A stretch of DNA of 30,164 nucleotides, taken from NCBI GenBank assembly GCA_002309805.1, contig DBYJ01000050.1, positions 1-30,164 of the forward strand, in the 5' to 3' direction. The DNA is from Bacteroidales bacterium UBA1189 (GTDB lineage Bacteria > Bacteroidota > Bacteroidia > Bacteroidales > Bacteroidaceae). Below the pieces are notes generated by a model. That model was not told the origin of the DNA and ran no database searches. It saw only the letters and a list, made by a program, of their open reading frames with translations. Below, piece after piece: positions 1-8,240 of the stretch (positions are counted from its first letter, which is position 1; each line of letters starts with the position of its first letter). The translations under genes were made by a program, and so were the position numbers.

Positions 1-284
1 ACAAGAACGCCCTGCTCGTGGGTGCTGAGAACAGCCTCTACTACCCGCAGGCCGGCGCCTACCTGAACGCCCAGCGTGCTTACTTCCAGCTCGAGGGCAT
101 CTACGCCGGTGATAAGTCTGCTGAAGCTCCCGCCTTCGTGCTGACCTTCGGCGATGCTACCGTCATCAACGGCATCAGCGTGGAGAAATCTTCGAATGAG
201 TACTTCGACCTGAGCGGCCGCCGCGTGGCTGAGCCCACGACGGGTATCTACATTGTCAACGGCAAGAAGGTTATCGTGAAGTAA
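1..284 (+). CDS. 3' end of a secreted protein with Prevotella-type C-terminus (partial)
   Basis: An open frame enters from the left edge (first full codon at base 3) and ends at TAA 282-284, giving about 93 residues. The last 35 or so residues contain DLSGRRV followed by GIYIVNGKKV and a lysine end. This short tail is common at the C-terminus of secreted or surface Prevotella proteins and resembles a reduced sorting or anchoring tail. The part upstream (SLYYPQAGAYLNAQRAYF) looks like a beta-rich extracellular domain. The main body lies outside the window, so the function cannot be named. The gene is followed by GC-rich inverted repeats rather than by a close downstream gene. That this is a true C-terminus is well supported; the family is unknown. 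Confidence 0.75.
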   Translation, partial: KNALLVGAENSLYYPQAGAYLNAQRAYFQLEGIYAGDKSAEAPAFVLTFGDATVINGISVEKSSNEYFDLSGRRVAEPTTGIYIVNGKKVIVK

Positions 285-289
285 AAAAA

Positions 290-536
290 GAGACCCACCC
301 CGCCCTGAAGGGCACCCCTCCCGTAATGGAGGGGGCCTGCGGGCGGAAGGAGAAAGAAAAAGAAGACCCACCCCAAACCCCTCCCGTAGAGGGAGGGGAG
401 ACAAGGGTGGAGAGAAAAAAAGAGATTATAAAGATAAGGAATAAGAATTAATAACACTAAAAATGATGACCCTATAACAGCCCCTCAAGCACCAGCTGCT
501 CCCCTCCATTACGGAAGGTGCGGGGGTGGGTCTTAT
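290..536. repeat. GC-rich inverted repeats of the CCCCTCC...GGAGGGG type
   Basis: Three related blocks lie between the first gene and the small peptide gene. Around 291-335 there is CCCCTCC-CGTAAT-GGAGGGG, around 362-399 CCCCTCCC-GTAGA-GGGAGGGG, and at 500-536 a block in the opposite orientation ending GGGGGTGGGTCTT. AAGACCCACCCC (from 362) and GGGGTGGGTCTT (525-536) are exact reverse complements. This matches a style of dispersed repeat seen in Bacteroidales intergenic DNA. A related two-hairpin block lies inside the GH67 gene at 21058-21104. No gene is supported in 285-540. Confidence 0.6.
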
Positions 537-540
537 AATT

Positions 541-726
541 ATGAATAAGAAAGCATACGATACCCCTCAGATGGAGGTGATGAATATCAGCGTCACGGGT
601 ATGATTGCCCAGAGTGATCCAGCCAACAACGTTGGCGGTAACGCCGGCTTCGACTACACGGGCGGCGGCAAACCCGAAGGTGGTGGCCATGCCAACAAAC
701 GCCGTTGGAACAACACCGGCTGGTAA
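541..726 (+). CDS. Small Gly/Asn-rich peptide of unknown function
   Basis: A 61-residue frame runs from ATG 541 to TAA 724-726. I prefer this start to the alternative one 15 bases upstream because MNKKAYDTPQMEVMNIS matches the usual opening of short Bacteroidales peptides (Met-Lys-Lys..., 'P.xEV' and then a hydrophobic stretch). Residues 1-25 look leader-like and end in MIAQSDP. Residues 28-50 are rich in Gly and Asn (VGGNAGFDYTGGGKPEGGG), and the end is basic and aromatic (KRRWNNTGW). There are no Cys residues and no membrane segment. It stands alone, with GC-rich repeats before it and a strong hairpin 47 bp after it. It may be a secreted or modified peptide, but no modifying enzyme is in the window. 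That the frame is coding is likely; any function is unknown. Confidence 0.5.
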   Translation: MNKKAYDTPQMEVMNISVTGMIAQSDPANNVGGNAGFDYTGGGKPEGGGHANKRRWNNTGW

Positions 727-772
727 TTCCTGAGTCAACGACACAGCTCTGTCTCTAAGAGCGATATGAACC

Positions 773-801
773 GCAGGGAGCGTAAAGAATACGCTCCCTG
801 C
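773..801 (+). terminator. Perfect 12-bp hairpin after the small peptide gene
   Basis: GCAGGGAGCGTA (773-784) is separated by a 5-nt loop from its exact complement TACGCTCCCTGC (790-801). No clean U-tract follows immediately, only CGTTATG and later a T-rich stretch near 821. It is a very stable transcript-end hairpin and probably ends the peptide gene, but it is not a textbook intrinsic terminator. Confidence 0.6.
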
Positions 802-844
802 CGTTATGTAAAAAAATGTATTCTTTTCTTTGGACTGAGTTATT

Positions 845-928
845 GCCTATTCTGTCTGTTTTTTTGCCTGCGCTGGCAAATTTTTCGCCTATTCTAATTT
901 TTTTTTCGCCTGCTCTGTGGAAAAAGAG
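845..928 (+). repeat. 21-bp tandem repeat, four units (locus 1 of a dispersed family)
   Basis: GCCTATTCT/GCCTGCGCT-type heads begin at 845, 866, 887 and 908, exactly 21 bp apart. Each is followed by a T-rich tail ending in TTT or TTC. The same unit recurs at 8141-8228 in the other orientation and at 18912-18990. A 76-codon frame through it (816-1046) is only the repeat read as codons, so I do not annotate it. Confidence 0.8.
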
Positions 929-963
929 TTTTCCACAATGGGGCGAAAATGATGCGATTTTTC

Positions 964-994
964 TTGGAAGGTTCAGCGTAAAGCGTTATCTTCG
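964..994 (+). promoter_or_regulatory. Candidate Bacteroidetes-type promoter for cstA
   Basis: TTG at 964-966 and TATCTTCG at 987-994 are separated by 20 bp, close to the Bacteroidetes sigma pattern TTTG-N19-TAnnTTTG, with one mismatch in the -7 box. It lies about 50 bp upstream of the cstA start and would drive the cstA-dnaE run. Confidence 0.45.
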
Positions 995-1047
995 CAAGCC
1001 CATTTGTGTGAATGGGCATTTGAAGAACGGAAAAAGAATAAGGTAGT

Positions 1048-2547
1048 ATGATTTCGTTTATACTTTCGCTTGTAGCGCTTGTGATAGGCTATATGGTGTA
1101 TGGGCGGATTGTGGAGCGCACGTTCGGGCCTGATGCCGGGCGCGCGACTCCCGCTATGGCCAAGCAGGACGGGGTAGACTTCGTTCCCCTGCCGACGTGG
1201 AGGGTTTTCATGATTCAGTTTTTGAACATCGCGGGCACAGGGCCCATCTTCGGCGCCATCATGGGGGCAAAGTTCGGCCCGGCATCGTATTTGTGGATTG
1301 TCCTGGGCTGCATCTTCGCTGGTGCCGTGCACGACTATATGACGGGCATGCTCTCGATGCGTCACGGAGGTGCTGGCCTGCCCGAGCTGGTGGGGCACTA
1401 CCTGGGACGGGGCACGCGGACGCTGGTGCTAGTGTTCAGTATCGTGCTACTGCTGTTGGTAGGCACGGTGTTCGTCTATAGCCCGGCGCTCATTCTGGGC
1501 GATATCGCCGGTTTCATGCCTACGGCGAAAGGGAGCATCATGGCATGGGTGCTGATTGTGTTTGTCTATTACATCATTGCCACGCTGTTGCCGGTTGACA
1601 AGCTTATCGGCAAGGTCTATCCTATTTTTGCCTTTGCGCTGCTGTTTATGGCTGCTGCGCTGATGGTAGGTCTTTTCGTGAAATGGCCCTCGCTGCCCGA
1701 AGTGTGGGACGGATTAGGTAATCTGGGTGCCGCCAAGGGACTGAAGGGGCTTGATACGCAGCCCGTTTTCCCCTGCCTGTTCATCACCATCGCCTGCGGC
1801 GCCCTGAGCGGATTTCACGCCACGCAGAGCCCCATTATGGCACGATGCCTGAAGAACGAGCGGATGGGACGCCCCGTGTTCTATGGTGCGATGATAACGG
1901 AAGGTATCGTAGCCCTTATATGGGCGGCAGTCTCGTCGTATTTCTTCTTCGACGGAGGAGCTGCAGAGGTGGGCGCAGAACTGACTGCTGCTGCCCCAAC
2001 TGTTGTCACGAAGGTCTCAGAGGCTTGGCTGGGCATCGTAGGCGGAGTGCTGGCTATTCTGGGAGTAGTTGCTGCCCCTATCACGAGCGGCGATACCGCC
2101 TTCCGCAGCGCTCGACTTATCATTGCCGACTTCTTCCGCCTGGAGCAGAAGAAATATCGCAACCGACTGGTTATCGCCCTGCCCGTATTTGTTGCTGCCT
2201 GTCTGCTGCTTTGGTATAATGTGGCGGACGAGAACGGCTTCAACGTCATCTGGCGCTATTTCGGCTGGGCCAATCAGACGCTGGCTTGCTTCGCGCTCTG
2301 GACGGCGACGGTATTCCTGGCTCAACGAGCCAGAAACACAGCAGGTCAACAAACAAGGAGGTTTGCAGGTGCTTATTGGATTACCCTTGTGCCGGCGCTG
2401 TTCATGACGTGCGTCTGCACCACCTATATCTGCATCGCCAAGGAGGGCTTCCGTCTGCCGCAAAACGTCAGCTATATCATCGGGCTTGTGGCGCTCGTCG
2501 TCTCAGGCGCTTGGTTCTTTATCTGGAAGTTTAGAGTTAAGAAATAG
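1048..2547 (+). CDS. cstA: Carbon starvation protein CstA family, inner-membrane peptide/pyruvate transporter
   Basis: This is a 499-residue polytopic membrane protein with about 13 hydrophobic segments. CstA hallmarks are near the N-terminus: YGRIVERTFGPD, LPTWRVFMIQFLNIAGTGPI and AGAVHDYMTGMLSMRHGG. Further on are CGALSGFHATQSP around residue 250 and GDTAFRSARL around residue 350. CstA proteins take up peptides or pyruvate under carbon limitation. E. coli CstA is about 700 residues; this shorter form, without the long C-terminal part, is usual in Bacteroidetes. ATG 1048 is the only start that keeps the whole first helix. The gene ends 11 bp before dnaE, so the two are probably co-transcribed. 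The family is certain; the substrate here is inferred. Confidence 0.93.
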   Translation: MISFILSLVALVIGYMVYGRIVERTFGPDAGRATPAMAKQDGVDFVPLPTWRVFMIQFLNIAGTGPIFGAIMGAKFGPASYLWIVLGCIFAGAVHDYMTGMLSMRHGGAGLPELVGHYLGRGTRTLVLVFSIVLLLLVGTVFVYSPALILGDIAGFMPTAKGSIMAWVLIVFVYYIIATLLPVDKLIGKVYPIFAFALLFMAAALMVGLFVKWPSLPEVWDGLGNLGAAKGLKGLDTQPVFPCLFITIACGALSGFHATQSPIMARCLKNERMGRPVFYGAMITEGIVALIWAAVSSYFFFDGGAAEVGAELTAAAPTVVTKVSEAWLGIVGGVLAILGVVAAPITSGDTAFRSARLIIADFFRLEQKKYRNRLVIALPVFVAACLLLWYNVADENGFNVIWRYFGWANQTLACFALWTATVFLAQRARNTAGQQTRRFAGAYWITLVPALFMTCVCTTYICIAKEGFRLPQNVSYIIGLVALVVSGAWFFIWKFRVKK

Positions 2548-2558
2548 AATAGTTCCGT

Positions 2559-5500
2559 ATGCAGCCATTCGTTCATCTTCACGTTCATACGCAGTACTCC
2601 ATCCTCGACGGGCAGGCGGCTATCCCCAAGCTCGTTGACAAAGCCATTGCCGACGGTATGCCGGGTATGGCTGTAACGGATCATGGCAACATGATGGGCA
2701 TCAAGGAATTCCTGAACTACGTGAATAAGGTGAACGGAAAACGTAAGGAGAAGGAACTTCCACCCTTCAAGCCTATCGTCGGTTGTGAGATGTACGTTGC
2801 TCCCCATCGCCTTACCGACAAGGATAAGTCCTCAGGTGATGGCGCCAACTACCACTTATTGGTGCTTGCCAAGAACCTGAAGGGCTATCACAACCTCGTT
2901 AAACTTGTCTCGAAGGCTTGGACGGAGGGCTTCTACAGCCATCCGCGTACAGACCGCTTTGAGCTGGAGAAATACCACGAGGGGCTTATTGTCTGCTCAG
3001 CCTGTCTGGGTGGCGAAGTACCGCGTAAGATTTCAGCAGGGCGGTATGACGAAGCAGAGGAAGCCATCCAATGGTATCATCGTATTTTCGGAGATGACTA
3101 CTATCTGGAGCTCCAGCTCCACAAGGCTACTGTGCCGCGTGCCAATCACGAGACTTATCGTTTGCAGCAGGAAGTCAACGCCAAGCTGAAGGAGTACAGC
3201 CTTCAGTTCGGCATCCCTCTTATTTGTACCAACGATGTCCACTTCGTCGATGAAGAGAACGCCGAGGCGCACGATAGGCTCATCTGCTTGAGTACGAGCA
3301 AGGATCTGGATGACCCGACTCGTATGCTCTACTCGAAGCAGGAGTGGTTCAAGACAACCGAGGAGATGAATGCCATCTTCGGCGATGTGCCTGAGGCGCT
3401 GAGCAACACGGTTGCTATATTAGATAAGGTAGAGATGTACAGCATCGACCATGCTCCCATCATGCCTAACTTCGAGATTCCTGCTGACTTCGGTACCGAA
3501 GAGGAGTATCGGCAAAAGTACACCGAGGAAGACCTTTTCAACGAGTTCACCCGAAACGAGAAGGGCGAAGTGGTGATGAGCGAAGCGGATGCAAAGAAGA
3601 AAATTGAAAAGTTGGGCGGCTACGACAAGCTCTACCGTATCAAGCTGGAAGCCGACTACCTGCGAAAGCTCACCTTCGATGGCGCCAAGAAGGTCTATCC
3701 CGATATGACGCCCGAAATAGAGGACCAGCTGAACTTCGAGCTTCACATCATGAAGACGATGGGCTTCCCGGGTTACTTCCTTATCGTACAGGACTTCATC
3801 CGTGCTGCTCGCGAGGAATTGGGCGTTTGGGTAGGCCCTGGACGTGGCTCGGCTGCCGGTAGCGCCGTGGCCTATTGCCTGCAGATTACCCGCATTGATC
3901 CCATCAAATACGACTTGCTGTTTGAGCGATTTCTGAATCCCGACCGTATCTCGCTGCCCGATATCGATGTCGATTTCGACGACGACGGGCGAGGACGTGT
4001 GTTGCAATGGGTGACGGATAAGTACGGGCAGGAGAAGGTGGCTCATATCATCACTTACGGTACGATGGCTACCAAGTTGGCCATCAAGGATGTGGCACGT
4101 GTGCAAAAGGTTCCGCTCGATGTGGCCAACCGTCTCTGCAAGGCTATACCAGACCGCTTGCCTGACGTAAATGGCAAGACGCCGAAGATGAACCTCACCA
4201 ACGCCATTGCTGCGGTGCCTGAGCTTCAGGAGGCGGCTATATCGCCTGATCCGCTGCTGCGCGACACGATTAAATACGCCAAGATGCTCGAGGGCAACGT
4301 CCGCAATACGGGCGTCCATGCCTGCGGCACCATTATCTGCCGCGATGACATAACCGACTGGGTACCAGTATCGACAGCCGAGGACAAGGAATCGAAGGAA
4401 AAGCTAATTGTTACCCAGTACGAGGGTAGCGTCATCGAGGATACGGGTCTGATCAAGATGGACTTCCTTGGGTTGAAGACGCTCTCCATCCTAAAGGAAG
4501 CGGTACAGAATGTCAAAGAGTCGTTGGGCATTGATGTCGATATTGATTCCATTCCCATCGACGACCCGCTCACTTACCAGCTCTATTGCGAGGGACGCAC
4601 AATTGGAACATTTCAGTTTGAATCGCCCGGTATGCAGAAATACTTGCGCGAACTCCAGCCCAGCACTTTCGAGGACCTGATTGCTATGAATGCCCTCTAT
4701 CGTCCTGGTCCAATGGATTATATCCCTGACTTCATCGACCGAAAGCATGGACGTAAGCCCATTACCTATGACATTCCCGTCATGGAGAAGTACCTGAAGG
4801 ACACCTACGGCATCACGGTCTATCAGGAGCAGGTCATGCTTCTCAGTCGCTTGCTTGGAGGATTTACCCGAGGCGAGAGCGACACGCTCCGAAAGGCGAT
4901 GGGAAAGAAAATCAGGCAGAAGCTGGATGAACTGAAGCCTAAGTTCATTGCTGGAGGAAAGGCAAACGGGCACGACGAGAAGGTGCTGGAGAAGATTTGG
5001 GCCGACTGGGAGAAATTCGCATCCTACGCCTTTAACAAATCCCATGCAACCTGCTATTCGTGGGTAGCGTATCAGACTGCTTACATGAAGGCGCACTATC
5101 CCTCGCAATACATGGCTGCCAACCTCAGCCGGAACCTGGATAAAATGGATGAAATCACCAAGCTGCAAGCTGAATGCAAGGCGATGGGCATCAAGGTGCT
5201 GGGTCCCGACGTGAACGAAAGCCGTCGGAAGTTCAGCTCTAATGCTGCAGGCAACATTCGTTTCGGCTTGGCTGGTATCAAAGGAGTGGGGGAGAATGCT
5301 GTCGAAGTCATTATTGCTGAGCGCGAAAAGAATGGTCCTTACAAGGATATCTATAATTTCCTGGAGCGCGTCAATCTGCAGGCCTGCAATCGTAAGTCTA
5401 TTGAGAATATGGCACTTGCCGGCGTGTTTGACAGCTTCGGCACCATTACTCGCGAGCATTTCTTTGCTCCAACAGGACGTGGCGAGGAGATCTATCTTGA

Positions 5501-6269
5501 TCAGCTGATGCGCTATGGCGCTTTGTGCCAGGCCGATAAGGCAGAGTCGCAGTTCTCGCTTTTTGGCGAAAGCGATATGAGCGAACGTGTGCATCCTTCA
5601 CTTCCCGAGGTGGCTCCTTGGACGGATCTTGAACGTCTTGACCGTGAGCGCGAACTGGTGGGCATGTATCTGTCGGCTCATCCGTTGGACGAATACCGCA
5701 TCATCCTTGACCATGTCTGCAACACCCACATGGCAGATCTCGGCGACCTCCAGTCCTTACAGGGACGTACGCTGACTATGGGCGGTATTGTCGTTGAGCA
5801 GAAAGAGCTGCGTACAAAACGCGATATGCCCTACGGCAAGGTGGTGCTGGAGGACTTCACGGGCACTCACGAGCTCACCTTCTTCGGTAACGACTGGATG
5901 AACAACAAGGGCAAATGCAGCGTGGGCTATTTCCTTTATATAGAAGCGGAAGTCAGACCGCGAAAGTACAAGGAAACCGAATTGGAGCTGGGCATCCTCT
6001 CTATTCGTCTGTTGCCCGAGGTCAAGGACACACTCATTCATCAGTTGACGGTTATCATCGAGCTTTCGGCTCTCAGCGAGTCGCTCATCCTTGATTTGTC
6101 GGATATGATGAAGGCAAATCCTGGCAAAGTTGCGCTGAATTTTGAAGTACACACCTCAGGGCAGTCCATGAAGGCGAAACTCGGTTCCCGTTCCAGTCGG
6201 GTGAATGTGACGGACGATATGATCAGTTACATCAATAATCAGCCTGGCCTCGACTTTCGCCTAAACTAA
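2559..6269 (+). CDS. dnaE: DNA polymerase III alpha subunit
   Basis: This is the 1236-residue replicative polymerase subunit. The N-terminal PHP domain starts at once with FVHLHVHTQYS and continues with AVTDHGNM. GPGRGSAAGS lies in the palm region, and the metal-binding motif PDIDVDFDDDGRG covers residues 467-479 with Asp at 468, 470 and 472. RPGPMDYIPDF starts at residue 715 and NKSHATCYSWVAYQTAY near 826. Tandem helix-hairpin-helix DNA binding follows around 880-930, and an OB-fold (LTMGGIVVEQKEL) starts near 1070. The C-terminus is about 80 residues longer than in E. coli (1160). No intein or frameshift is seen. It lies between cstA and trxA, an order often seen in Bacteroidales. The start at 2559 leaves no N-terminal extension before the PHP fold. 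Confidence 0.97.
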   Translation: MQPFVHLHVHTQYSILDGQAAIPKLVDKAIADGMPGMAVTDHGNMMGIKEFLNYVNKVNGKRKEKELPPFKPIVGCEMYVAPHRLTDKDKSSGDGANYHLLVLAKNLKGYHNLVKLVSKAWTEGFYSHPRTDRFELEKYHEGLIVCSACLGGEVPRKISAGRYDEAEEAIQWYHRIFGDDYYLELQLHKATVPRANHETYRLQQEVNAKLKEYSLQFGIPLICTNDVHFVDEENAEAHDRLICLSTSKDLDDPTRMLYSKQEWFKTTEEMNAIFGDVPEALSNTVAILDKVEMYSIDHAPIMPNFEIPADFGTEEEYRQKYTEEDLFNEFTRNEKGEVVMSEADAKKKIEKLGGYDKLYRIKLEADYLRKLTFDGAKKVYPDMTPEIEDQLNFELHIMKTMGFPGYFLIVQDFIRAAREELGVWVGPGRGSAAGSAVAYCLQITRIDPIKYDLLFERFLNPDRISLPDIDVDFDDDGRGRVLQWVTDKYGQEKVAHIITYGTMATKLAIKDVARVQKVPLDVANRLCKAIPDRLPDVNGKTPKMNLTNAIAAVPELQEAAISPDPLLRDTIKYAKMLEGNVRNTGVHACGTIICRDDITDWVPVSTAEDKESKEKLIVTQYEGSVIEDTGLIKMDFLGLKTLSILKEAVQNVKESLGIDVDIDSIPIDDPLTYQLYCEGRTIGTFQFESPGMQKYLRELQPSTFEDLIAMNALYRPGPMDYIPDFIDRKHGRKPITYDIPVMEKYLKDTYGITVYQEQVMLLSRLLGGFTRGESDTLRKAMGKKIRQKLDELKPKFIAGGKANGHDEKVLEKIWADWEKFASYAFNKSHATCYSWVAYQTAYMKAHYPSQYMAANLSRNLDKMDEITKLQAECKAMGIKVLGPDVNESRRKFSSNAAGNIRFGLAGIKGVGENAVEVIIAEREKNGPYKDIYNFLERVNLQACNRKSIENMALAGVFDSFGTITREHFFAPTGRGEEIYLDQLMRYGALCQADKAESQFSLFGESDMSERVHPSLPEVAPWTDLERLDRERELVGMYLSAHPLDEYRIILDHVCNTHMADLGDLQSLQGRTLTMGGIVVEQKELRTKRDMPYGKVVLEDFTGTHELTFFGNDWMNNKGKCSVGYFLYIEAEVRPRKYKETELELGILSIRLLPEVKDTLIHQLTVIIELSALSESLILDLSDMMKANPGKVALNFEVHTSGQSMKAKLGSRSSRVNVTDDMISYINNQPGLDFRLN

Positions 6270-6323
6270 GGACAGAAAACAGATTATAAGAAAGACAAAT
6301 AGTAAATAGTTAAATTATTCGTT

Positions 6324-6635
6324 ATGTTACAGATTACAGACAGCAATTTTGATCAGGTTCTTGCCGAGGGCAAGCCTGTTGTGGTAGATTTCTGGGCTAC
6401 GTGGTGCGGCCCTTGTCGTGCACTTGCTCCCACCATCGAGGCGCTTGCCGCTGAGTATGAAGGTCGCGTCACCATCGGCAAATGCGATGTCGATGAGGCT
6501 GTTGACCTTCCCATCAAGTACGGCATCCGCAACATCCCAACCGTCATATTCTTCAAGGACGGACAGCTGGTTGACAAACAAGTCGGCGCTGCTCCCAAGC
6601 AGGTTTACGTCGATAAAATCAACGCCTTACTCTAA
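6324..6635 (+). CDS. trxA: Thioredoxin
   Basis: This is a 103-residue single-domain thioredoxin with no signal peptide, so it is cytoplasmic. The redox motif WCGPC sits at residues 28-32 within VVDFWATWCGPC. The cis-proline loop NIPTVIFF is near residues 72-79 and the C-terminal helix ends in KINALL. Length and layout match classical thioredoxin, which reduces protein disulfides using NADPH through thioredoxin reductase. The gene lies 54 bp after dnaE and 25 bp before a small acidic protein, suggesting one transcript. ATG 6324 gives the standard N-terminus (MLQITDSNF). Confidence 0.96.
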   Translation: MLQITDSNFDQVLAEGKPVVVDFWATWCGPCRALAPTIEALAAEYEGRVTIGKCDVDEAVDLPIKYGIRNIPTVIFFKDGQLVDKQVGAAPKQVYVDKINALL

Positions 6636-6660
6636 TCTTTAATCTTTAACCCTTAATCCT

Positions 6661-6996
6661 ATGGCTGACGAATTTATGCTTGAAGACCTCGATGACGACA
6701 AGACCATCGAGTTCATCCGTAATTATATTTCTGCAGATTTGAAGGAGAAACTCACGGATGATGATCTGGAGTTTTTCCTCGACACCATCAGCGACTACTA
6801 CTGCGACAACGGCGTCTTCGACCAGGAACCTGATGCCGACGGCTGTGTCGATGTCGATGTAGAAGCCGTTGCCCAGTATCTGGTAAAGGAAGCCAAGAAA
6901 CACAATGTCGGCACTTTCGACCTCGACGAGATGATACAGATTGTGGCAGGCGAACTGGAGTTCGGCGAGCAGCTTGACGGCCCCGACGAAGTGTAG
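6661..6996 (+). CDS. Conserved acidic hypothetical protein
   Basis: This 111-residue soluble protein is extremely acidic (many Asp and Glu, few Lys and Arg) and has no signal peptide or membrane segment. It appears mostly helical: residues 1-50 contain DDDKTIEFIRNYISADLKEKLTDDDLEFFLDTI, then comes YYCDNGVF, then a second acidic helical part (VDVEAVAQYLVKEAKKHNVGTFDLDEMIQIVAGELEF, broken by turns). I do not recognise a named family. It follows trxA by 25 bp and precedes the acyltransferase by 24 bp, so it is probably in the dnaE-trxA operon. The low pI and helical repeats suggest a protein-binding partner or adaptor, but that is only a guess. Confidence 0.8.
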   Translation: MADEFMLEDLDDDKTIEFIRNYISADLKEKLTDDDLEFFLDTISDYYCDNGVFDQEPDADGCVDVDVEAVAQYLVKEAKKHNVGTFDLDEMIQIVAGELEFGEQLDGPDEV

Positions 6997-7020
6997 TTCT
7001 TCCGCATTATCCCCCTCTCT

Positions 7021-8133
7021 ATGGAGAAAGAACGCGTTGTCTTTGCCGATTACATGCGCATCGTGGCCTGCTTCCTGGTGATGCTGGTACATGCCGCTGA
7101 GAACTTCTATGGTGCCGATTCATCGGGCTTGGCTGGGAATATGTCCATGCTCATGAACGAGTCAAATCGTCTGTTCGTGGCGCTCTACGATGGCTGCTCG
7201 CGCATAGCGGTACCGATGTTTATGGTTATCTCGGCCTACCTCCTTGTTCCCATGAAGAAAGGGGAGACGATGGGCAGCTTCTATCGGAAGCGTTTCCTGC
7301 GTGTCGTGCCGCCTATGGTGGCTTTCATGCTCATCTACACCTTCCTGCCTCTGTCGTGGGGAGGTATGACTTGGCAGCAGTCCATCTCCGACCTCAAGCT
7401 CCTTCCGTGGAACTTCCCTTCTATGGCTGGGCATCTGTGGTTCATGTATCCTTTGTTGGGACTCTACCTCTTCATCCCCATCATCTCCCCTTGGCTTGAG
7501 CGTGCTACGGCAAAGGAGGAGCGCGTCTTCATCGGGCTTTTCATCGTGGCTTGCTTCATGCGCTATATCCATCGCTTTGTTGCTCCTGAACTATGGGGCG
7601 AGTGCTTCTGGAATCAGTATCATCTGCTTTGGTACTTTGCAGGTTATCTTGGCTATCTGGTGCTGGCTCACTATGTGCGCTTCCATCTCGGTTGGAGCAC
7701 CTCGTTGCGTCGTGGGGTAGGAACGGCATGCCTTATCGTGGGTGCTGCCTTTACCGCTTGGTCGTTTTGGCTGAAGGGCGTCCCAGGGCAGTTGATTGAG
7801 ACGCCCGAGTTGGAGTGGGGCTGGGAGTTCTGTACGCCTAACGTCGTGCTGGCAACCTTCGGCGTCTTGTTGCTCTTCACAAGTATGCGCCGTGAACGGG
7901 CGCCGCGCCTTGTCGTATCGCTTTCGAAACTCTCCTTCGGCATGTACCTGATGCATCTGCTGTGGCTCCACCTCTTCGTGGTGTTGTTTGTCGGCTCGGG
8001 TGGAGCTGCATCGCCCATTGTACCCGTTTGGGCTGCTATTCCCCTCATAGCCATTTGCACTTTCATCTGCTGCGCCCTTACCACAAAGGTGCTTTCTTAC
8101 CTCCCTGGTAGCAAATGGGTTATCGGCGTCTGA
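7021..8133 (+). CDS. Membrane O-acyltransferase (acyltransferase-3 family)
   Basis: This 370-residue integral membrane protein has about ten hydrophobic segments. The N-terminal segment FADYMRIVACFLVMLVHAAENF has the family's Arg (R13) and the likely catalytic His (H24). FYRKRFLRVVPPMVAFML near residue 90 and HLWFMYPLLGLYLFIPIISPWL near 140 also match acyltransferase-3 proteins. This family moves acetyl or succinyl groups from a cytoplasmic acyl-CoA to cell-surface sugars, lipids or exopolysaccharide. The acceptor cannot be read from sequence, and no polysaccharide genes are next to it. It lies 24 bp after the acidic protein and is the last gene of the run; 21-bp repeats start 8 bp after its stop. 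Confidence 0.88.
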   Translation: MEKERVVFADYMRIVACFLVMLVHAAENFYGADSSGLAGNMSMLMNESNRLFVALYDGCSRIAVPMFMVISAYLLVPMKKGETMGSFYRKRFLRVVPPMVAFMLIYTFLPLSWGGMTWQQSISDLKLLPWNFPSMAGHLWFMYPLLGLYLFIPIISPWLERATAKEERVFIGLFIVACFMRYIHRFVAPELWGECFWNQYHLLWYFAGYLGYLVLAHYVRFHLGWSTSLRRGVGTACLIVGAAFTAWSFWLKGVPGQLIETPELEWGWEFCTPNVVLATFGVLLLFTSMRRERAPRLVVSLSKLSFGMYLMHLLWLHLFVVLFVGSGGAASPIVPVWAAIPLIAICTFICCALTTKVLSYLPGSKWVIGV

Positions 8134-8140
8134 TTTTTCC

Positions 8141-8240
8141 AGGCAAATAATTTTTTAGAATAGGCGAATAAATTTTTAACGCAGGCAAATAAAAAATTAG
8201 AGTAGGCTTTTATTTGTTTTAGATAGGCTGCGCCTCAGAA
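8141..8240 (-). repeat. 21-bp tandem repeat, five units (locus 2, reverse orientation)
   Basis: AGGC cores begin at 8141, 8162, 8183, 8204 and 8225, exactly 21 bp apart. Read on the minus strand, the units are GCCTACTCT, GCCTGCGTT and GCCTATTCT heads followed by A/T-rich tails, matching the locus at 845-928. The array directly follows the acyltransferase stop. Its last unit runs into an AGATAGGCTGCG stretch that recurs at 8379 and 14371. Confidence 0.8.

Noticed and set aside
816..1046. A 76-codon + frame with a hydrophobic start
   Set aside because: It is the 21-bp tandem repeat read as codons (a seven-residue pattern), followed by promoter-like DNA of cstA.
3420..4319. A 299-codon minus frame inside dnaE
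   Set aside because: Antisense to a strongly conserved gene, with no recognisable domain; a shadow of GC-biased codon use.
4491..5594. A 367-codon minus frame inside dnaE
   Set aside because: Also antisense to conserved dnaE motifs and without any family signature.
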